Assembly: GCA_030537455.1 (NCBI GenBank)
Contig: JAUNMR010000003.1
Span: 109,232 to 173,231 of the forward strand
Direction: 5' to 3'
DNA length: 64,000 nt
Source: Planctomycetia bacterium
Lineage (GTDB): Bacteria; Planctomycetota; Planctomycetia; Pirellulales; Thermoguttaceae
The notes under the pieces were generated by a model that made no database searches, was not told the origin of the DNA, and was given only the letters and a program-made list of their open reading frames with translations. Positions 44,308 to 53,672 of this stretch are shown here, piece by piece. Position 1 is the stretch's first letter. The number at the start of each line of letters is the position of its first letter. The position numbers and the translations under genes are program-made.

Positions 44308-44446
44308 CTTGTCTATGTCTCCGTAAAAAAAGGATATTTGCCTTGAAGTTGGACGTCGACCTAACCGAATTGCACGCAAGTCGCGCGTAGGGTCGACGCG
44401 AAGCGCATATGACCAGCACGTCGTGCGCGCCATAGCTTCTCGAATT

Positions 44447-44474
44447 ATTCTAACCTAATACGGAAAGAAAACAA
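44447..44474 (-). promoter_or_regulatory. Candidate mdh promoter
   Basis: Minus-strand TTGTTT (44469-44474), 16-nt spacer, TAGAAT (44447-44452). Leader about 130 nt. Confidence 0.55.
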
Positions 44475-44601
44475 GGGGCGCGACCCTTTTCCTAGAAAAT
44501 AGCGCAATTTCGACGTAGCAAGCGCCACGCGTTGTTCACCGGAAGAGAACGCGTCGCGATCACAAAAACAGATAAATTGCGATAAAGTTTTAAAAAAGCG
44601 C

Positions 44602-44629
44602 TTGCCTAAATCTCAAAGCGCGCTAGAAT
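44602..44629 (+). promoter_or_regulatory. Candidate tRNA-Leu promoter
   Basis: TTGCCT (44602-44607), 16-nt spacer, TAGAAT (44624-44629). Predicted start about 8 nt before the mature tRNA 5' end. Confidence 0.65.
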
Positions 44630-44643
44630 AGTGGATGCAAAGA

Positions 44644-44729
44644 GCCGAAGTGGCGGAATTGGCAGACGCGCTAGGTTCAGGTCCTAGTCCTCGTAACTGG
44701 GGGTGAAGGTTCGAGTCCTTTCTTCGGCA
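44644..44729 (+). tRNA. tRNA-Leu (anticodon CAG)
   Basis: 86 nt with a 7-bp acceptor stem GCCGAAG/CTTCGGC, anticodon stem CTAGG/CCTAG with loop TTCAGGT giving anticodon CAG for the CUG codon, a long variable arm of class II type, and TTCGAGT in the T loop. The discriminator base is A. CCA is not encoded; it would be added by CCA-transferase. Followed by a terminator. Confidence 0.95.
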
Positions 44730-44732
44730 CTT

Positions 44733-44763
44733 AACCGAATCGTTCTTACGGTTCGGTTTTTTT
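44733..44763 (+). terminator. Terminator after tRNA-Leu
   Basis: AACCGAA (44733-44739) pairs with TTCGGTT (44752-44758), 12-nt loop, followed by TTTTT. Ends the tRNA transcript before the convergent MATE gene. Confidence 0.85.
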
Positions 44764-44775
44764 ATTTCTTGCCGA

Positions 44776-46227
44776 CTACACGTGGTTTTCTGCGCTATTC
44801 TTCTTCCGATCGCCCTGCCTCGCGCGCCCCTGCTCTGGCGCCGGGACAAGACACGATCGCTTCCATGCTCCTGACAGATACAAACCAAGTCCCACAAAAA
44901 AGGGAGTATAACCCGCAAGGGCGTCGCCGAGCCAGAAGCCAAAGTGTCGCATCTTAAAACCAAGTCCAAACAGAAGCGCCAAACCGATACGCAAAACGAC
45001 CCCGTCGAGGATAGCCGTCACAAAGTTGACCTTGTAATTGCCGCTGCCGTTGATCAGCGCGTTCATACCCGAACGCGCCACCGCCCCGTAGAAGAGAACT
45101 ATCGCGATCGGGACAAACTTCACTCCTATCGCCAAAACCTCCTCCGACGTGGTAAAACACCCGTAGATTTGACGTGGAAAGAAAATGAATATCAAAATCC
45201 AAACCGTCGCAAGCGTACCGGTGATCTTAAAGATCGTCGTCATTACGCGACGTACGCGGTCGTAGCGACCCGCTCCGATATTCTGACCAATCATCGTCGC
45301 CCCGGCGGTGTTAAAAGAATTGGAGACCAGATTTGCCGCCGCGCTAAGCTTATTGGTTATGCCTGCGAAGGCGCTCGCCGCAACGCCGTAGGAATTCACC
45401 CACGAGTTCACAAAAAGCTTCGTCGACTGTACCGAGGCGTTCTTGAGCGCCATTGGCACGCCGAGCGTGGTTAATTTTCCCAGCGCATGCCAATCCCATT
45501 TGAGAAAATCACGCCAGGACAAGGTCAAACGATACTTTTCACGATTCATCGCCAAATACGCGCAGGAACATGCGCACGATAGCGCTTGGCTCAGAAGGGT
45601 CGCCAGCGCGGCGCCAAACGCGCCGAGTTTCAGCGCAACGACCAAGATCAAATCGAGCGCGATATTTGTCAGGGTCGCGACGACAATAAAGAAAAAGGGA
45701 CGCAACGAGTCGCCCATACCGCGCAAAATCGCGGCGGAGACGTTATAACCGTAGATAAAGATCAACCCTAGTAGCGCAACGTTGGCATAGCGCGTCGCCT
45801 CAGTAAGCGCCTCTGGCGGCGCGTGCATAATCGCCAGGAGCGTGTGACGCATGCCAAAGCACACAATGGACAGTAGCAACGCGATAAGACACAAAAAGGA
45901 AAAAGCCGTAGCGACCAGACGCCCCAGCTCCGTGCGACGTCCCATGCCCAAATACTGCGCCACGATGACTTGCGTCGCATTGGAGAATCCGATCGCAAGA
46001 TAGGTCAGAAAATTAACCACGTCCCCACCGACCGCCACCGCGGATATTCCGGCGTAACCGAGCGTGCGCCCCACCACGATCATATCGACGACGTTATACG
46101 CGATCTGTAGCGCGCTGGAAAGAAAAAGGGGCGTGGCAAAAACGATCAGACTTTTACCGATCGCGCCATGGGTAAAGTCGACCGAGCGTAGCTTACCGTG
46201 CGTTTCGATTCCATTTTGCGCTTTCAA
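44776..46227 (-). CDS. MATE family efflux transporter
   Basis: 483 residues with about 12 hydrophobic segments. Typical MATE elements: ALQIAYNVVDMIVVGRTLGY, AIGFSNATQVIVAQYLGMGR, and AGITNKLSAAANLVSNSFNT with AGATMIGQNIGAGRYDRV in the second half. MATE proteins export drugs or metabolites in exchange for Na+ or H+. Specific substrate is not deducible. The C-terminus is basic (PEQGRARQGDRKKNSAENH). Candidate promoter 46300-46327. Confidence 0.92.
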   Translation of the reverse strand: MKAQNGIETHGKLRSVDFTHGAIGKSLIVFATPLFLSSALQIAYNVVDMIVVGRTLGYAGISAVAVGGDVVNFLTYLAIGFSNATQVIVAQYLGMGRRTELGRLVATAFSFLCLIALLLSIVCFGMRHTLLAIMHAPPEALTEATRYANVALLGLIFIYGYNVSAAILRGMGDSLRPFFFIVVATLTNIALDLILVVALKLGAFGAALATLLSQALSCACSCAYLAMNREKYRLTLSWRDFLKWDWHALGKLTTLGVPMALKNASVQSTKLFVNSWVNSYGVAASAFAGITNKLSAAANLVSNSFNTAGATMIGQNIGAGRYDRVRRVMTTIFKITGTLATVWILIFIFFPRQIYGCFTTSEEVLAIGVKFVPIAIVLFYGAVARSGMNALINGSGNYKVNFVTAILDGVVLRIGLALLFGLGFKMRHFGFWLGDALAGYTPFFVGLGLYLSGAWKRSCLVPAPEQGRARQGDRKKNSAENHV

Positions 46228-46299
46228 AAACGCTTCTCCTCAATCTGTCCATTTTCACAGCGTCACCACCACGGAAAGGTCATGACCGTCGGAAGATTC

Positions 46300-46327
46300 A
46301 TTATACGTTCCTTAGCGTCTGGTTAAA
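46300..46327 (-). promoter_or_regulatory. Candidate MATE gene promoter
   Basis: Minus-strand TTTAAC (46322-46327), 16-nt spacer and a perfect TATAAT (46300-46305). Leader about 65 nt. Confidence 0.5.
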
Positions 46328-46411
46328 GTCCCGGCGCTACCAATATGGAAATCTCACGGTGTGAAGCTCTAAATCAAGGAGAAGGGAAAAGGTGAAATCA
46401 CATGTCACAAG

Positions 46412-46460
46412 AAAAAGGCGTCCCAACGCCCCCATGGAGGCAGGGGCGCCTTTGGGACGG
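46412..46460 (-). terminator. Terminator after winged-helix gene
   Basis: On the minus strand a long GC-rich hairpin: outer CGTCCCA/TGGGACG (46419-46425 with 46453-46459) and inner CGCCCC/GGGGCG arms, followed by TTTTT (A-run 46412-46416 on plus). Confidence 0.8.
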
Positions 46461-46563
46461 CGTGACGCGAAGGCGCCGACGCTTGCATAGAAACGATATA
46501 AAAACGCGGCGCCGGCGAAGGCGACGCGATGGTTATGGTTAACTAGTCAAAGTCAAGTGGAAA

Positions 46564-46821
46564 TCATTCCTGTTCGCCGTTGACCTCCTGTTCGGCGCGC
46601 TGTGCCAGGTACTCCTCAGAGACCTGCCAATACCCGGCCTTGTTGCCGCCTACGCGTTCAACTTTGCCTTCTTCTTTCAGTTTTGCGATGGCGCGGTGGA
46701 TGGTTCGATCGGAAACCCGCAGTTTCTTTGCGACTTTCGGCGCGGAGGTATACCGCCCTTTTTCGATCAAGTCAAGGACTTTGCCATATACGTCAACTTT
46801 CCAAATTCGATAATATCGCAT
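46564..46821 (-). CDS. Small winged-helix DNA-binding protein
   Basis: 85 residues. Residues about 25-67 form a clear winged helix: SAPKVAKKLRVSDRTIHRAI as helix-turn-helix, KLKEEGKVERVGGNKAGYWQ as wing. This resembles the C-terminal wHTH of AlbA/RecG-like ATP-binding proteins (pattern with S-x-R-T-I/V-x-R and G-G-N-K-G-Y-W), here as a stand-alone domain. Could be a regulator or a truncated remnant of a larger gene. It sits in AT-rich DNA unlike neighbours, suggesting transfer, with a candidate promoter at 46877-46904 and repeated TTGAC elements. Confidence 0.7.
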   Translation of the reverse strand: MRYYRIWKVDVYGKVLDLIEKGRYTSAPKVAKKLRVSDRTIHRAIAKLKEEGKVERVGGNKAGYWQVSEEYLAQRAEQEVNGEQE

Positions 46822-47155
46822 TGCTCACCCTCACGCATTGCGTTTCTCGATGTTAAATATACATTTCATTGAGCCTATTGTTTCACAAAAGAGTAATCTG
46901 TCAAGCCGTAAACACAGACCAAAAACAAAGATTAACTCTTTTTTCTGAAAATTTTTTAGTAAAATAGATTCAAGCCGTCAAACTCCTGTCAAAAATGGCT
47001 AAAAGAACGTTAAAAATTATCATAATTGCCAATAACACAACAAATACGAATAGAATCATTAGACAAGCATTTAACGTACTAATTACCAGACACAGATTCA
47101 TTCCTATCACTATGATTCGTCAGACGTCATGTTGGGTCAACAGACGTCCGCCTAG
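46822..47155. other. AT-rich intergenic region (334 nt)
   Basis: Markedly AT-richer than the rest of the window. It contains three TTGAC-like elements on the minus strand and a CGGCTTGA pair (near 46895-46905 and 46970-46978). A plus-strand frame near 46995 is not considered real. Near 47120-47148 the 8-mer CAGACGTC occurs twice, 14 nt apart. Confidence 0.5.
46877..46904 (-). promoter_or_regulatory. Candidate promoter of winged-helix gene
   Basis: Minus-strand consensus TTGACA (46899-46904), 16-nt spacer and AACAAT (46877-46882). Preceded upstream by TTGACG and another TTGACA, so alternative promoters or an operator array are possible. Confidence 0.5.
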
Positions 47156-50047
47156 CTATCCGCCAAGAGCGTCGTCCTCCCGCTGTGCTTCCAGCGTTGA
47201 GGGATCCTCGTCGTTCTCAGAACCATTTTGCGACATTTCAGGCTCAAGCTGAACGTCTGGCGCGTCTATGACCGATTCCTGGACGTCCTGATCGTCTTGC
47301 GCTTGCTGTTGCGACGGTTCTGGTTCGTCGTCATTGTCGCGGGAGTCTTGCTCCTGTTCGCTGGCGCTTTTACGCGACTCGGTTCCCGTGGCGTCGTCCT
47401 CAATATTCTGTCTGAGTTCCTGTAGTTCTTCCGGGGAAAGTTTTCCCTGACCGAGCGCTTGTAGCGCGCTGTGCGCCCACGGCTGGTCGCCATAGAGCAC
47501 ACGCGCGGCACGACGCATACCTTCCGCACGCTCCGGCTGAGTCTCGTTAAGGGTCTGCGCGGTGAGCAGTCGGTCGTTCAGTAGCGCTAGATCCGCACGC
47601 CTGGTCTTTTCATTTTCCGCCTGCGCGGTCTGCATGTGCCGAGCCGCGAGCGTGACCAGCTGTTCGGTCGTCGTTAAGACGGGTCGCTTCTGACCGTGCC
47701 ATAGTCGCCAGGAGTTGAAACTCGCGTCGCGAGGCTTACGTTTACGACGCGCGCCCTGTTCCTGAAGTTGTTCCACCTCGACGCGCTCCTCGGTCAGAAG
47801 CGTGTCGAGTTCGTTTATCATCGCCTCGGAACCGAATAACTCGATAAAGGCGCGTAATTTTTCGCGCCCGGTTTCCCAATCGAGCATGGCGACGCGTCTG
47901 GCGTCGAGGTAGGCGCGCACCACGGGGGTAGAGGCGCCGCTCTTACCGGAGCTTTGTAACTGTCGTTCGAGTTTCGTGTCGAGCTCGTCGATTTCCAGTT
48001 CGCAGAGGAAGTAATTGATCTTATTCGCGCGCGGGTCGTTCGGATAAAGTTCGACGAATCGTCTCATGTCCTTTTCAGATCGACGCAACGCGGTGGTAAA
48101 GCGCGACGTCGGTACGTCGCGAACCTGCTCGTCGACGCGTCGATACAGGGAATCGGGCGATGGCGATTTGAGCGCTAGGAAGGTGGAGGCGGCGATGAGC
48201 ACGAGCGCTAGTAACATAGCGATCATTCTCACGCGAATGTACGGGGTAACGTTCTGCCCCAGACTCGGCAGTTCTCCGAGTTCCTCTTCGTTCACCGGCG
48301 TGAACTGATTGCGTTTAAGTCGCTGTAGCGGCGTGGCTTTAATCGGCAACTCGTAGTCGTCGAGTTCCTCAAATGGTATGTTTTTTGGGGAAGGATAGTC
48401 GGTGGCTGACGGGGTCGCCGCGCGCACGGTCGGTTCAGAGCTTTTGCTTTCCGTGGCTTCGGGCTTGGCAACGACGGTGGTCGCGGACTTTTTACGAGCC
48501 TGTTCCTTACGCTGATTTGGATCGACGTTATTGTTCGCTGGCGACGATTGCGGTAAGGGCGAAGCGCTCGTCTGCGTACCGGCTGTGGAGGAGCGCGTGG
48601 AATCGGCGTCGGCGCTCTGACTGGCGTCGGTCTGCTCGTCGAACATTGAGAAGTCTGTGGAGATCGCGGAGTCGGTCGGATTGAGCGTAGGCGCCTTTTC
48701 GTTCACCCCTTCGTTCGCGTAATTATAGGGCAGACGCGAACCGCTCGTACCGTTGGTATTCGACTTAGCGCCCTCGCTGAGCAGACCCTCGCCGGACACG
48801 GCGCTCACGCCGGTGAGCGTAGCGCCAACCGGGGAGAGGTCAATGTGACCGGTCGCGCTCGGTTGAGCGGCGCTCGTTTCTGCGGTTCCGCTACTTGCGG
48901 TTCCGGCGGCGTCGACTTCCTCGCCCTGTAAGAAGAAGGAACCAGAATCCTCATGGTCGCTCGAGTGCGTTCCGACTTGTGGGGCGGCGCTATTTTTTGT
49001 GGCGACTTCGGTTGTTTTATCGTAGGGGGACTGAAAATCCAGCGGCGCGTCGAACTCCTCGGCGATCGCGCGATAGGGAAAGTCGGGCGCATAGTCGGGG
49101 CGCTCCTCGGCGCTGCGAGGGATCTGTGTGCCGCTGGGATTCTCAAGATCGACGCGCGAGGCGGAAGTTTGATCACGCGCGCCCTTGTCCTGTACCTCAG
49201 AACGCCCCAAGAGCGGGTTACCGTTGTTGTAATTTTCCGAAGTACGCAGAATACCGGCAAGGCGACGACCAATAATGCGCGCGTCCCCAGCGCGTTTTTC
49301 TGGTTGGATCTGTAGGAGTCCTAAGACTAACTCGTCAACTATCTTGGGAGTCTCCGGACGAAAGGAGCGAATCGACTCAGGCGAGCCCTGACGATAGCTC
49401 TGCAGTAGTTCCGGCAAAGAGCGCGCGACATAGGGCGGCTTACCGGTCAGTAGAGCATACATGAGCGCGCCGAGCGCATAGATATCGGTGCGTGGCGTGA
49501 CGGCGCCCGCCTGAGCCTGTTCCGGCGCCATGTACTCTATTGTCCCGACGACCTCATGCGCGTTGGTCAGCCGCGAATTACCAAAATATTGAGCAATACC
49601 GTAATCAGAGACCTTAACGACGCCGGTATCGGGCAGAAGGATATTTGCCGGCTTGATATCGCGATGAACTACCCCGCGATCGTGTGCGTGTTTGAGCGCG
49701 CGGCAGATCGACTCGCCTATATAAACAACCTCTTCCCACGTAAAGCGTCGACCGCGTTTAAGTAATGTGGAAAGACTAGGGCCGTCTACATACTCCATCG
49801 CGTAGTACAACGCGCCCTCTTCCTGACCAAAGCCGTATAACTTGACGATATTCTCATGACGAAGAAGTTTAAGCGTCGAGATTTCGGCCTCAAAACGCTC
49901 GCGCTCCTGCTCCACTGTCTGCAAAAGCGCTTTGATCGCGACTACCTGACCGGTCTGCTCGTGATGCGCGCGATAGACCGCGCCCATACCGCCACGACCG
50001 ACCATACGTTCGACAACGAACGGTCCAAATTGCTTTGCTTGATCCAT
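47156..50047 (-). CDS. Large membrane Ser/Thr protein kinase
   Basis: 963 residues. N-terminal Hanks-type kinase domain (about 8-265): P-loop VGRGGMGAVYRAH, catalytic Lys in VVAIKALL, HRDIKPANILL catalytic loop, DYG in VSDYGIAQY in place of the usual DFG, and GTIEYMAPEQA activation loop end. A long disordered Ser/Thr/Glu-rich linker follows (about 270-590). One membrane segment (about 606-627, IAMLLALVLIAASTFLAL) precedes a C-terminal 330-residue helical region ending in an acidic Gln/Asp-rich tail. It phosphorylates target proteins, perhaps sensing envelope state. Partner genes: ExbD and the sigma factor are upstream. Confidence 0.9.
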   Translation of the reverse strand: MDQAKQFGPFVVERMVGRGGMGAVYRAHHEQTGQVVAIKALLQTVEQERERFEAEISTLKLLRHENIVKLYGFGQEEGALYYAMEYVDGPSLSTLLKRGRRFTWEEVVYIGESICRALKHAHDRGVVHRDIKPANILLPDTGVVKVSDYGIAQYFGNSRLTNAHEVVGTIEYMAPEQAQAGAVTPRTDIYALGALMYALLTGKPPYVARSLPELLQSYRQGSPESIRSFRPETPKIVDELVLGLLQIQPEKRAGDARIIGRRLAGILRTSENYNNGNPLLGRSEVQDKGARDQTSASRVDLENPSGTQIPRSAEERPDYAPDFPYRAIAEEFDAPLDFQSPYDKTTEVATKNSAAPQVGTHSSDHEDSGSFFLQGEEVDAAGTASSGTAETSAAQPSATGHIDLSPVGATLTGVSAVSGEGLLSEGAKSNTNGTSGSRLPYNYANEGVNEKAPTLNPTDSAISTDFSMFDEQTDASQSADADSTRSSTAGTQTSASPLPQSSPANNNVDPNQRKEQARKKSATTVVAKPEATESKSSEPTVRAATPSATDYPSPKNIPFEELDDYELPIKATPLQRLKRNQFTPVNEEELGELPSLGQNVTPYIRVRMIAMLLALVLIAASTFLALKSPSPDSLYRRVDEQVRDVPTSRFTTALRRSEKDMRRFVELYPNDPRANKINYFLCELEIDELDTKLERQLQSSGKSGASTPVVRAYLDARRVAMLDWETGREKLRAFIELFGSEAMINELDTLLTEERVEVEQLQEQGARRKRKPRDASFNSWRLWHGQKRPVLTTTEQLVTLAARHMQTAQAENEKTRRADLALLNDRLLTAQTLNETQPERAEGMRRAARVLYGDQPWAHSALQALGQGKLSPEELQELRQNIEDDATGTESRKSASEQEQDSRDNDDEPEPSQQQAQDDQDVQESVIDAPDVQLEPEMSQNGSENDEDPSTLEAQREDDALGG

Positions 50048-50091
50048 GATAATACCAACAAGTTCACTGACGCAACGTCGTCAACGCACGC

Positions 50092-50598
50092 TTATTTCGG
50101 CGCGAACTTCACCTTTTCCACCATTTTAACGATCTGGTCGTTCTGATTAAGGTAACCGCTGACCGAGGTGATTGCGTCCATGGCGTATTTATAGCGCAGG
50201 TTAGGGTCGCAATCCAATTCGATTTCCAAGTCGTCGCGAAACTCTGGCGTCGCGCCATTGATCGCGTCGGCAAAGGACGCGTCGTTCTGATTCACGTAAT
50301 GATAGACCGCGGCGCGTAGCGCGTGCATATCCTGCAGGCTGGTTTCACCGAACCAAATCCCATTGAGTTCTCCGGTGGAGTCGGCGGCGAGCTTAACCGT
50401 CACGGGGGATAATTCGTCGAGACTCGGCAAGCTTGTCGACTGTGCCGAGGCGGGCATACGAATACTAAAATCCCCCTCGACCTCCGGGGTCTTATAGGTA
50501 ATCACAAAGAATGCCAGTAGCAAAAAGACCACGTCGATCATCGAGGTCATCTGCAAACTGGATTCCGAGGTTTCTACAACGACTCTACGTTTATTCAT
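50092..50598 (-). CDS. ExbD/TolR family protein
   Basis: 168 residues from the ATG at 50598 (an upstream GTG gives four more residues). The N-terminal cytoplasmic part MNKRRVVVETSESSLQMTSM is followed by a single membrane helix with a conserved Asp (IDVVFLLLAFFVITYK, about residues 21-36), the proton-path residue of ExbD/TolR. The remaining region is periplasmic and binds a partner. ExbD normally works with an ExbB/TolQ motor subunit; none is in the window. Placed 44 nt before the kinase, possibly cotranscribed. Confidence 0.87.
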   Translation of the reverse strand: MNKRRVVVETSESSLQMTSMIDVVFLLLAFFVITYKTPEVEGDFSIRMPASAQSTSLPSLDELSPVTVKLAADSTGELNGIWFGETSLQDMHALRAAVYHYVNQNDASFADAINGATPEFRDDLEIELDCDPNLRYKYAMDAITSVSGYLNQNDQIVKMVEKVKFAPK

Positions 50599-50741
50599 GC
50601 GGTCACACACATTTCGACGTCAAACCAAACATTGCGTAGCCAACTGCAAGGACGCGCGCCTAGCAGGCGTCAATATTATCCACGTCTGCGGAGGAAAAGC
50701 AAGATCAAAGCGGAAAAAAGGCGCAACGCTCACACGAGGAT

Positions 50742-50784
50742 AAAAAAGTAACGACGCATCGGTCGGTGAAAGACGATGCGTCGT
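50742..50784 (-). terminator. Terminator after rpoD
   Basis: On the minus strand a perfect 11-bp stem ACGACGCATCG/CGATGCGTCGT (50751-50761, 50774-50784), followed by TTACTTTTTT. About 40 nt after the sigma factor stop. Confidence 0.88.
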
Positions 50785-50824
50785 CACAACAGAAACCTCG
50801 CGCTACATCTCGGCGCCGCCTGAA

Positions 50825-52873
50825 CTACTGCAATGCGGCAGCAGTTGTCATACTGGTCATGGCGTCGAGAATGACGCCGGTGTTCGGGAACGGCGTGGGC
50901 GCCGTTTCGGGAAGATTATCGCCGGTCGCCTGGGTCGGGACGGGGGTAACGGCGTCTGCTTCAATTTTGGGCGCGCTTTCGGTCGACACGCGTTTACTCT
51001 TTTGCCGACGCAAGTTGGAGGCGCCACGCGAGGAACGCAAATCGGAGCGACCGTTTTCCAGGAATGCAAAGAGCGAACGCGCACGCGTAGGATGCTGGAG
51101 CTTACGCACCGCTTTCGCCTCGATCTGACGCACGCGTTCGCGCGTTACTTTAAAGATCTGTCCGACCTCTTCCAGGGTATAGGCATAACCGTCGGCCAGA
51201 CCGAATCGCAGACGAATGATCTCGCGTTCACGGAAGGAGAGCGCTTCGAGCGCTTCGTCGAGGCGTTCGCGCAGGGAGCGACGATTGATTTCCGAGATCG
51301 GGTCGACTTTGCGCGTGTCTTCAAGGAAATCGCCGAAGAAACTTTCGTCGCAACCTTCCACAGGACGATCGAGGGACAACGGCGCGCGCGACGCCTGAAT
51401 CGCCGCGCGAACGTCGTTGAGAGCAATACCAGAACTAGCGGCAATCTCTTGTAGCGTCGGGGGCATGTGCGAGTCGCGCGATAGTTCGCGCGTGGTCTTA
51501 CGAATCGTCTTAATCGTTTCCAGAAGGTGGTTCGGAATGCGAATCGCACGGCACTGTTCCGCCAGAGCTTTGGAGATCGCTTGGCGAATCCACCAGGTCG
51601 CGTAGGTGGAGAATTTAAAACCGCGTTTGTATTCGAATTTGTCGACCGCGCGCATGAGACCGGTATTGCCTTCCTGAATCAGATCAAGGAAGCTCAGACC
51701 ACGATTGCGATAGCGTTTGGCAATACTCACAACCAGACGCAGATTACCAGCGGAGAACGCGCGTTTGGCGTTTTCAAATTCATGACGCTTCTCTTGAACG
51801 CGCGTGAGTTTGCGCTCCAAGGAAGAAATCGACTCATTTGAACGCATACGATATTTGCGCAAATAGCGACGAATGCAATAGAACTCGTCGCGCAGAGCGT
51901 CCCAATTCAGTTCGGCGTTGGAACGCGCAAAGGAATTGCGACGATTAACGCAGTCGGCATTGGCGTTGTCATTCGGCGTTTTCGGCTCTTGGTAGTAAAC
52001 GTCGTCGCGCGTTAAAACAATTTCGACCGGGTCAAAGGAGCGCGCGCGACTGCCGCCGACGCTATCGCCCCAGACGTCGGCGTCCCACATGGAGCGAGGA
52101 TTAGACGCGTCCTGACCACTGGCAACTTCCGCGTCGTGTTCACACAGCATTCTATAGAGTTCACGACCGCGTTGCAGTAGTTCAATCGCCTTCTTCTGGC
52201 GTTCTAAGAGCTGATCAAGGAAGGGGAGAAAGGACTGCGAGCGCAGATCCAGTTCGTTCAAGAGGCACGAGGCATGTCGGCGACGCGCGTTCACGCGCTT
52301 ACGAATCGCTTTCTTTTCCTGAGGAGTCAGATTCTTATCGCACAGCGCGAGGAAATCAGCGCGATTGCGCGACAGCGCCCCTTTGAGAGTCTTGAGGGTC
52401 GGATCCAAAAGCGCCATAAAACGACGCTTCGCGCTCAAATCGGAAACAGAAACGTCAATCGTACGATCCAGACGCGCGCGACCCTTTTTGATCTTCATGA
52501 GCAAACCAATGGAGTCGCGAATCACCGCGTCGAGCTCAAGCGCGTCGTTACGAAAACGTCGACGCGTCACCTCGATCTTGGTCGCGGCGCGGCGCTCGTC
52601 TTCACGGCTGAGCATGGGGATCTCGCCCATTTGTACAAGATAGATACGGATCGGATCGTCGACCGCGTCGGACGTAGAATCGTCGGTCACGCGCTCTTCG
52701 TCCGGTTCGTAATCGCACTCGCGATCAGCTAGATAATCGTTCTCAAAACGGAAAGAGCGTTGATCGTCGTCGAAATCCTCCATAAGGAACGCGTCGCCGT
52801 CGAGACGGTCGCAGTCCACATAACCGGAGTCGAAGGAATCGTCTTTACAAAAGTCGTCAAAATCACGCGCCAT
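50825..52873 (-). CDS. rpoD: RNA polymerase primary sigma factor (RpoD-like)
   Basis: 682 residues. A very acidic N-terminus ([17 protein letters not shown]) replaces region 1.1. Region 1.2 is [20 protein letters not shown]. After a large nonconserved part (about 130-350), region 2 appears: [39 protein letters not shown], and 2.4 [20 protein letters not shown] with RAIRIPNH. Region 3 and then region 4 with [19 protein letters not shown] and the helix-turn-helix [21 protein letters not shown] non-conserved tail of about 80 residues follows. This is a housekeeping sigma, directing transcription from the -35/-10 promoters. Leader is about 480 nt if the candidate promoter is correct. Confidence 0.93.
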   Translation of the reverse strand: MARDFDDFCKDDSFDSGYVDCDRLDGDAFLMEDFDDDQRSFRFENDYLADRECDYEPDEERVTDDSTSDAVDDPIRIYLVQMGEIPMLSREDERRAATKIEVTRRRFRNDALELDAVIRDSIGLLMKIKKGRARLDRTIDVSVSDLSAKRRFMALLDPTLKTLKGALSRNRADFLALCDKNLTPQEKKAIRKRVNARRRHASCLLNELDLRSQSFLPFLDQLLERQKKAIELLQRGRELYRMLCEHDAEVASGQDASNPRSMWDADVWGDSVGGSRARSFDPVEIVLTRDDVYYQEPKTPNDNANADCVNRRNSFARSNAELNWDALRDEFYCIRRYLRKYRMRSNESISSLERKLTRVQEKRHEFENAKRAFSAGNLRLVVSIAKRYRNRGLSFLDLIQEGNTGLMRAVDKFEYKRGFKFSTYATWWIRQAISKALAEQCRAIRIPNHLLETIKTIRKTTRELSRDSHMPPTLQEIAASSGIALNDVRAAIQASRAPLSLDRPVEGCDESFFGDFLEDTRKVDPISEINRRSLRERLDEALEALSFREREIIRLRFGLADGYAYTLEEVGQIFKVTRERVRQIEAKAVRKLQHPTRARSLFAFLENGRSDLRSSRGASNLRRQKSKRVSTESAPKIEADAVTPVPTQATGDNLPETAPTPFPNTGVILDAMTSMTTAAALQ

Positions 52874-53359
52874 TAATTAGCTCGCTCCCAATCGCCGAAC
52901 GATTGATATACTCGCGTTCCGTTGCGTCGTCCAATCAGACGCTCGGGAACAACGCGTCGGTCGCCACGACTCCATTCGCAAAGCGCCAAGGACGCAGATG
53001 TGAAAAGACGCGCCAATCCAGCGCGTTGATAAACTAATCGGCAAAAGACCAGCGCCACTCAACGTCAAACATGTCGACAAACCAAGGGAACGCACAGGGG
53101 GGTGCGTCTTAATAAATACAATTGTCGTATTTGTCACAAGCGACGAAAAACCCACAATCGTCGACGTCAACAAGGAATCGTGAGACGACAAGGGTTCATG
53201 ACACGTCCTAACCGTAATGAGTCGGAAAAAACGTGACTACGCGCTACTTGCGTCACGTTAAAAATCGGTGAAAAAACCATTGTGACGCCACTGCCGTTCG
53301 CCGAATAAACGAGAAGGTTTTTTATTTATCCCACGCTTCTAATTTTACCCAGCTTCCGT

Positions 53360-53387
53360 ATTCTATCAGAACAAGCAAAAAAAGCAA
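53360..53387 (-). promoter_or_regulatory. Candidate rpoD promoter
   Basis: Minus-strand TTGCTT (53382-53387), 16-nt spacer, TAGAAT (53360-53365). Consistent with the 16-nt spacing seen elsewhere here. Confidence 0.55.
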
Positions 53388-53506
53388 TAATTTTTAGGGA
53401 AAATCTCAAAAAAAATCATTCGTTCTCACAAAAGCAACTATAATAATCGGTATAATTGTCGTTTATATCTTTCCCCCACGCTTCGGAATTACGATTCTTT
53501 CCTTTC

Positions 53507-53534
53507 TTGTTACGAACCCTCTTAGGGCTATACT
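53507..53534 (+). promoter_or_regulatory. Candidate cmk promoter
   Basis: TTGTTA (53507-53512), 16-nt spacer, TATACT (53529-53534), about 130 nt before cmk. Confidence 0.55.
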
Positions 53535-53672
53535 GTGGTTAGTTCGAGGAAACGCTGCGCGTTTTGGCGTCGCGTCGACTCTGTTTGCAATAAAGAATAG
53601 GTTTGCCACGCATAGGCGCTCAACGAGAAACGTCGGCGCGTGCGCGCTGGAGTTTGTACCTCAGGAAGTATA

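Larger units (their letters stand above)
44308..44643. other. mdh-tRNA intergenic region (336 nt)
   Basis: Holds divergent candidate promoters: for mdh (44447-44474, minus) and for tRNA-Leu (44602-44629, plus). No gene. Confidence 0.6.
46228..46563. other. Intergenic region (336 nt)
   Basis: Holds a terminator of the winged-helix gene (46412-46460) and a candidate MATE promoter (46300-46327), both on the minus strand. No gene. Confidence 0.6.
52874..53672. other. Divergent rpoD-cmk intergenic region (799 nt)
   Basis: No gene is supported; two small minus-strand frames inside are not convincing. Candidate promoters for rpoD (53360-53387, minus) and cmk (53507-53534, plus) are seen. The stretch 53330-53470 is AT-rich. 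The rpoD leader would be about 480 nt, long enough for regulation. Confidence 0.55.

Noticed and set aside
46995..47252. Plus-strand open frame overlapping the kinase 3' end
   Set aside because: AT-rich low-complexity start, antisense to the kinase C-terminus, no supporting signal.
52873..53191. Minus-strand frames upstream of rpoD
   Set aside because: Overlapping small frames without domain features. The region is more likely the rpoD leader.
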